DNA of 7,585 bases from an uncultured Pseudanabaenaceae cyanobacterium (GTDB lineage Bacteria; Cyanobacteriota; Cyanobacteriia; PCC-9006; JAAUQQ01): the NCBI GenBank assembly GCA_938015405.1, contig CALLPZ010000060.1, forward strand, positions 1-7,585, in the 5' to 3' direction. The position numbers and the translations under genes are program-made. Every line of letters starts with the position of its first letter. Positions within the stretch are counted from its first letter, which is position 1. The notes beneath the pieces were generated by a model. That model was given only the letters and a program-made list of their open reading frames with translations, had not been told where the DNA came from and did no database searches. Shown in pieces: positions 5,731 to 7,585 of this stretch.

Positions 5731-6564
5731 ATGCTTTCTATTACTCGCAGCCAACTCCTCGCAATTTCCACCGGTCTAGCCCTCGCTGCTATCGGTGCAA
5801 TGGCTCCCAATGCCCAAGCTGAGGATTTTGTGCTCGATTTTGAAAACGTTCAAACCCATGCCGATGGCACCCTCGTCACCACCCAATGGTCTGACTGGGG
5901 CCTAACCAATATCCATGGTGTGAACGATCGCACCAATCAAGCTGCCAAGCTCAACACCTACAACACTTCCAAATGGGGACGCGACAACGACCTCAGAACA
6001 GGTAGCACCTGGGGGACTGGCGACCAGGGCAATGTTCTCATCATTCAAGAAGAAGACGGCAAGAGCTTTAAGAATGGTAAGTACAAAGCCGATGATGAAG
6101 CGCACGGTGGCAACATTACCTTCGACTTTGCCAGCGAAATCAAATTAAACAGCTTTAGCCTGCTAGACATTGATGACAACGGCGAAGGTATCAACTTCAC
6201 TGGCTTCGATGCGGGCGGCAATGAAGTGGTTGACTTTGACATCGATGCGCTTATGGCAGAACTAGTCTCCACCTATGGCACAACTCACAGCAATGCCTAC
6301 AACCAGTCCGTCACACTCAATGGTGTGACGATGACCCAGAAGAGCAAGAATCGTCATGACAACTCCATGTTCGATTTCTCCTTCTCTGAGACCTACGTTT
6401 CGAACATCGACTTCTTCTACCCCGGTAGTGGTGCCATCGCTGACCTGAAGTGGAGCACGCTTGAGGTCTCCCAGGAAATCCCTGAGCCGACTGGTGTGGC
6501 AGGTCTGTTCTTGGTGGGTGGCTTGGCTGCTCGCAGCCTGCGCAAGCGTAAGCAGAGCGCATAG
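5731..6564 (+). CDS. Secreted PEP-CTERM sorting domain protein
   Basis: This protein is probably exported and then processed at the membrane by an exosortase-type enzyme, ending on the surface or in the extracellular matrix. From the ATG at 5731 it has 277 residues. Residues 1-30 are a signal peptide (MLSITR, hydrophobic core, cleavage after AQA). The mature part is acidic and predicted beta-rich, with GSTWGTGDQGNVLIIQEED, then FDFASEI, LLDIDDNGEGINFTGFDAGG and DFDID, which may bind calcium. The C-terminus has PEP (251-253), a short hydrophobic helix and RKRK (271-274), the classic tripartite sorting signal. A GTG at 5692 in the same frame would add 13 charged residues before the signal peptide, so the ATG is preferred; AGG lies 10 nt before it. 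Relatives with the same mature domain are, to my memory, uncharacterised. No exosortase gene is in view, which is normal. Precise function unknown. Confidence 0.88.
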   Translation: MLSITRSQLLAISTGLALAAIGAMAPNAQAEDFVLDFENVQTHADGTLVTTQWSDWGLTNIHGVNDRTNQAAKLNTYNTSKWGRDNDLRTGSTWGTGDQGNVLIIQEEDGKSFKNGKYKADDEAHGGNITFDFASEIKLNSFSLLDIDDNGEGINFTGFDAGGNEVVDFDIDALMAELVSTYGTTHSNAYNQSVTLNGVTMTQKSKNRHDNSMFDFSFSETYVSNIDFFYPGSGAIADLKWSTLEVSQEIPEPTGVAGLFLVGGLAARSLRKRKQSA

Positions 6565-6605
6565 GGGCTTAGACTTTGTCTTCTTCTTTTGAAAATTAAT
6601 CCCTT

Positions 6606-6641
6606 AGAAGGGGGTAATGGCGATCGCTGTTACCCCCTTCT
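6606..6641. terminator. Bidirectional hairpin between convergent genes, HIP1 site in its loop
   Basis: AGAAGGGGGTAA (6606-6617) pairs perfectly with TTACCCCCTTCT (6630-6641): a 12-bp stem with five consecutive G-C pairs. The 12-nt loop TGGCGATCGCTG contains the self-complementary GCGATCGC (6620-6627), so the stem could extend through two G-T wobbles. It lies 41 bp after the PEP-CTERM stop and 9 bp from the end of the minus-strand gene at 6651, a position suited to ending both transcripts. The plus side has no clean T-run, while the minus side meets TTAATTTT about 9 nt later. Confidence 0.75.
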
Positions 6642-6650
6642 CTGTTCAGA

Positions 6651-7004
6651 TTATTCTCCACCCATGGCGGCAAAGGAATCACTCCACTGGATACTATTTG
6701 AGTCACCTTCGTTTTCCACATAAGCTACGCCAAGTAATTGCTGTGTATCTAAGACAGCCATCCAGCCATCACCACTACCCCAGGTCAAAGTAATACCGTA
6801 GGTGTCTTTCTGATTGACTTGAATCTTATAAAGACCTGGCAAAGGATCCGCATCAGCTCCACCCAATCGATTAAACGTTTCAATCACAATTTGAGGTAGA
6901 TCCTTGAGATTCCCTCCAGCCAAAGACTTCTCATCAAGGTTGAATCCGCTCGTTGAAAGAGCTTCGGCGTAGAATTGCCTAACTGTCTCTGTCCAGCTAT
7001 CCAT
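6651..7004 (-). CDS. Small acidic protein of unknown function
   Basis: I do not recognise a family. The 117 residues are strongly acidic (17 Asp/Glu against 6 Lys/Arg), with no Cys, signal peptide or membrane helix, so it is likely a soluble cytoplasmic protein. The N-terminal half looks helical (MDSWTETVRQFYAEAL, then DLPQIVIETFNRLGG). The second half alternates hydrophobic residues like beta strands (GLYKIQVNQ, YGITLTWGSGDGWMAVLD, LLGVAYVE). The start is well supported: GAGG lies 7 nt before the ATG and a TATTAT box lies 28 nt upstream. It ends next to the shared hairpin at 6606-6641. The hydrolase gene upstream is on the same strand, 139 bp away. Small size, acidity and a sandwich-like layout also occur in immunity or inhibitor proteins, but nothing here proves that. 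Confidence 0.75.
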   Translation of the reverse strand: MDSWTETVRQFYAEALSTSGFNLDEKSLAGGNLKDLPQIVIETFNRLGGADADPLPGLYKIQVNQKDTYGITLTWGSGDGWMAVLDTQQLLGVAYVENEGDSNSIQWSDSFAAMGGE

Positions 7005-7011
7005 GTCGGAA

Positions 7012-7015
7012 CCTC
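7012..7015 (-). promoter_or_regulatory. Shine-Dalgarno GAGG for the small acidic protein
   Basis: GAGG on the minus strand is 7 nt from the ATG at 7004, the best-placed ribosome-binding site in the window, and it fixes the start of this orphan gene. Confidence 0.55.
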
Positions 7016-7032
7016 ATGCTATATCTCTTGAA

Positions 7033-7038
7033 ATAATA
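7033..7038 (-). promoter_or_regulatory. Possible -10 box TATTAT for the small acidic protein
   Basis: TATTAT on the minus strand matches TATAAT at five of six bases, 28 nt before the start codon. At the proper distance upstream the sequence is AAGTTT, a poor -35, so the element would need an activator or be chance. It suggests that the orphan gene can be transcribed apart from the hydrolase gene. Confidence 0.3.
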
Positions 7039-7143
7039 CCCTGGGAAAGATTTTTAAACTTTAGAGGGTTGTCGCTAAGCAGCATCATTAGGTCTTAAAT
7101 TCTTGAGCTAAAAACAATCATGCTGGTCCTAAAAAATAAGTTG

Positions 7144-7585
7144 CTATTCCTCCAACTCAAATTCAATCCAAAGCGGCAGATGATCCGACATTCGATAGGA
7201 AATTGACTGGGGCGTCAAATCTGTCTCCTGATACAAGTAGGGCATAAAATCAAAATTTCCACCCTCACGCACCTGCATGTCTAGCAAACTGCGATTGCCC
7301 TCTTCAAACCAAGTAATTTGGTCGTAGAACTTGTCATCTTTCGAATTCCCTGGCTTATCAAAAATCGTGCGTGGCAAATTCAAAAGCTGGGGCGGCACCG
7401 TCAGCCCCGTCGAAGTAAACGCCTCATAGCCATCGCTCCCCTCCCGGTCAATATTAAAATCTCCCAGGGCGAGCAGATTGTGATGGTAACGGTTGGATTG
7501 TTCGGCCCAATCCTTCATCCAGCGAGCGATCGCCTTCAACTCCGACAAACGCTCATCCTCATGCTTGCCAAACAAAACATGGAGC
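7144..7585 (-). CDS. Endonuclease/exonuclease/phosphatase-family protein, C-terminal part only
   Basis: This is the last ~146 residues of a metal-dependent phosphoesterase with a DNase I-like fold; the frame is open to the right edge, so the N-terminus and its first catalytic residues are missing. Visible signature elements are LLALGDFNID (visible residues about 37-46, giving the catalytic Asp-x-Asn), KFYDQITWF in the middle, and SDHLPLWIEF near the end (Ser-Asp-His at about 133-135), which carries the catalytic Asp-His pair. These mark the EEP superfamily, which includes nucleases, sphingomyelinases and inositol phosphatases. The substrate cannot be told from this part. The leading LHVLFGKHEDERLSELKAIA resembles the segment before the GDFN motif in bacterial members. 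The TTG at 7575 is internal, not a start. The 117-residue protein gene is downstream on the same strand. Confidence 0.88.
   Translation of the reverse strand, partial: LHVLFGKHEDERLSELKAIARWMKDWAEQSNRYHHNLLALGDFNIDREGSDGYEAFTSTGLTVPPQLLNLPRTIFDKPGNSKDDKFYDQITWFEEGNRSLLDMQVREGGNFDFMPYLYQETDLTPQSISYRMSDHLPLWIEFELEE

Noticed and set aside
7573..7575. TTG at 7575 as start of the EEP-family protein
   Set aside because: The frame is open to the window edge with conserved-looking residues, and the family needs an N-terminal half that would lie beyond it.

Overview
The window reads as cyanobacterial chromosome. The 8-bp palindrome GCGATCGC (HIP1), over-represented in many cyanobacterial genomes, occurs eight times in 7.6 kb (starting at 376, 2182, 2348, 2705, 4200, 5130, 6620 and 7526). 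The gene set also fits: a cyanobacterial-type flotillin with NfeD, a TPR protein, a PEP-CTERM surface protein and an ABC-2 exporter. I could not assign a genus. No rRNA, tRNA, CRISPR array, insertion sequence or phage gene is visible.

Left third (1-2910), all on the minus strand, in transcription order: a six-repeat TPR protein (2002-2910), a short NfeD-like membrane protein with an OB-fold (1287-1658), and a flotillin/SPFH protein (1007 to beyond base 1, C-terminus missing). NfeD and flotillin are a well-known membrane-microdomain pair. The TPR gene lies 343 bp upstream of nfeD, so co-transcription is unproven. The flotillin carries an unusual N-terminal extension of about 105 residues before its membrane helix.

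Middle (2911-5321): after a 430-bp divergent intergenic region, a plus-strand pair encodes an ABC ATPase and one ABC-2 permease, an export system of unknown substrate. The junction between the two genes has a 9-bp hairpin, a Shine-Dalgarno-like GGGAG that can be sequestered, and three tandem 17-bp units that run into the permease start codon. This is the most unusual piece of local architecture in the window.

Right third: an AT-rich region of about 400 bp with several inverted repeats precedes a secreted PEP-CTERM protein (5731-6564, plus). It is followed by a strong 12-bp-stem bidirectional hairpin whose loop is a HIP1 site. Two convergent minus-strand genes follow: a small acidic orphan protein of 117 residues (6651-7004), and the C-terminal part of an endonuclease/exonuclease/phosphatase-family hydrolase that enters from the right edge (7144-7585).

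The genes form separate neighbourhoods (membrane organisation, export, cell surface, nuclease-like hydrolase), not one pathway. No complete, clearly new system is evident. The best leads are the extended flotillin with NfeD, the 17-bp repeat at the permease start, and the two poorly characterised proteins (the secreted PEP-CTERM protein and the acidic orphan).
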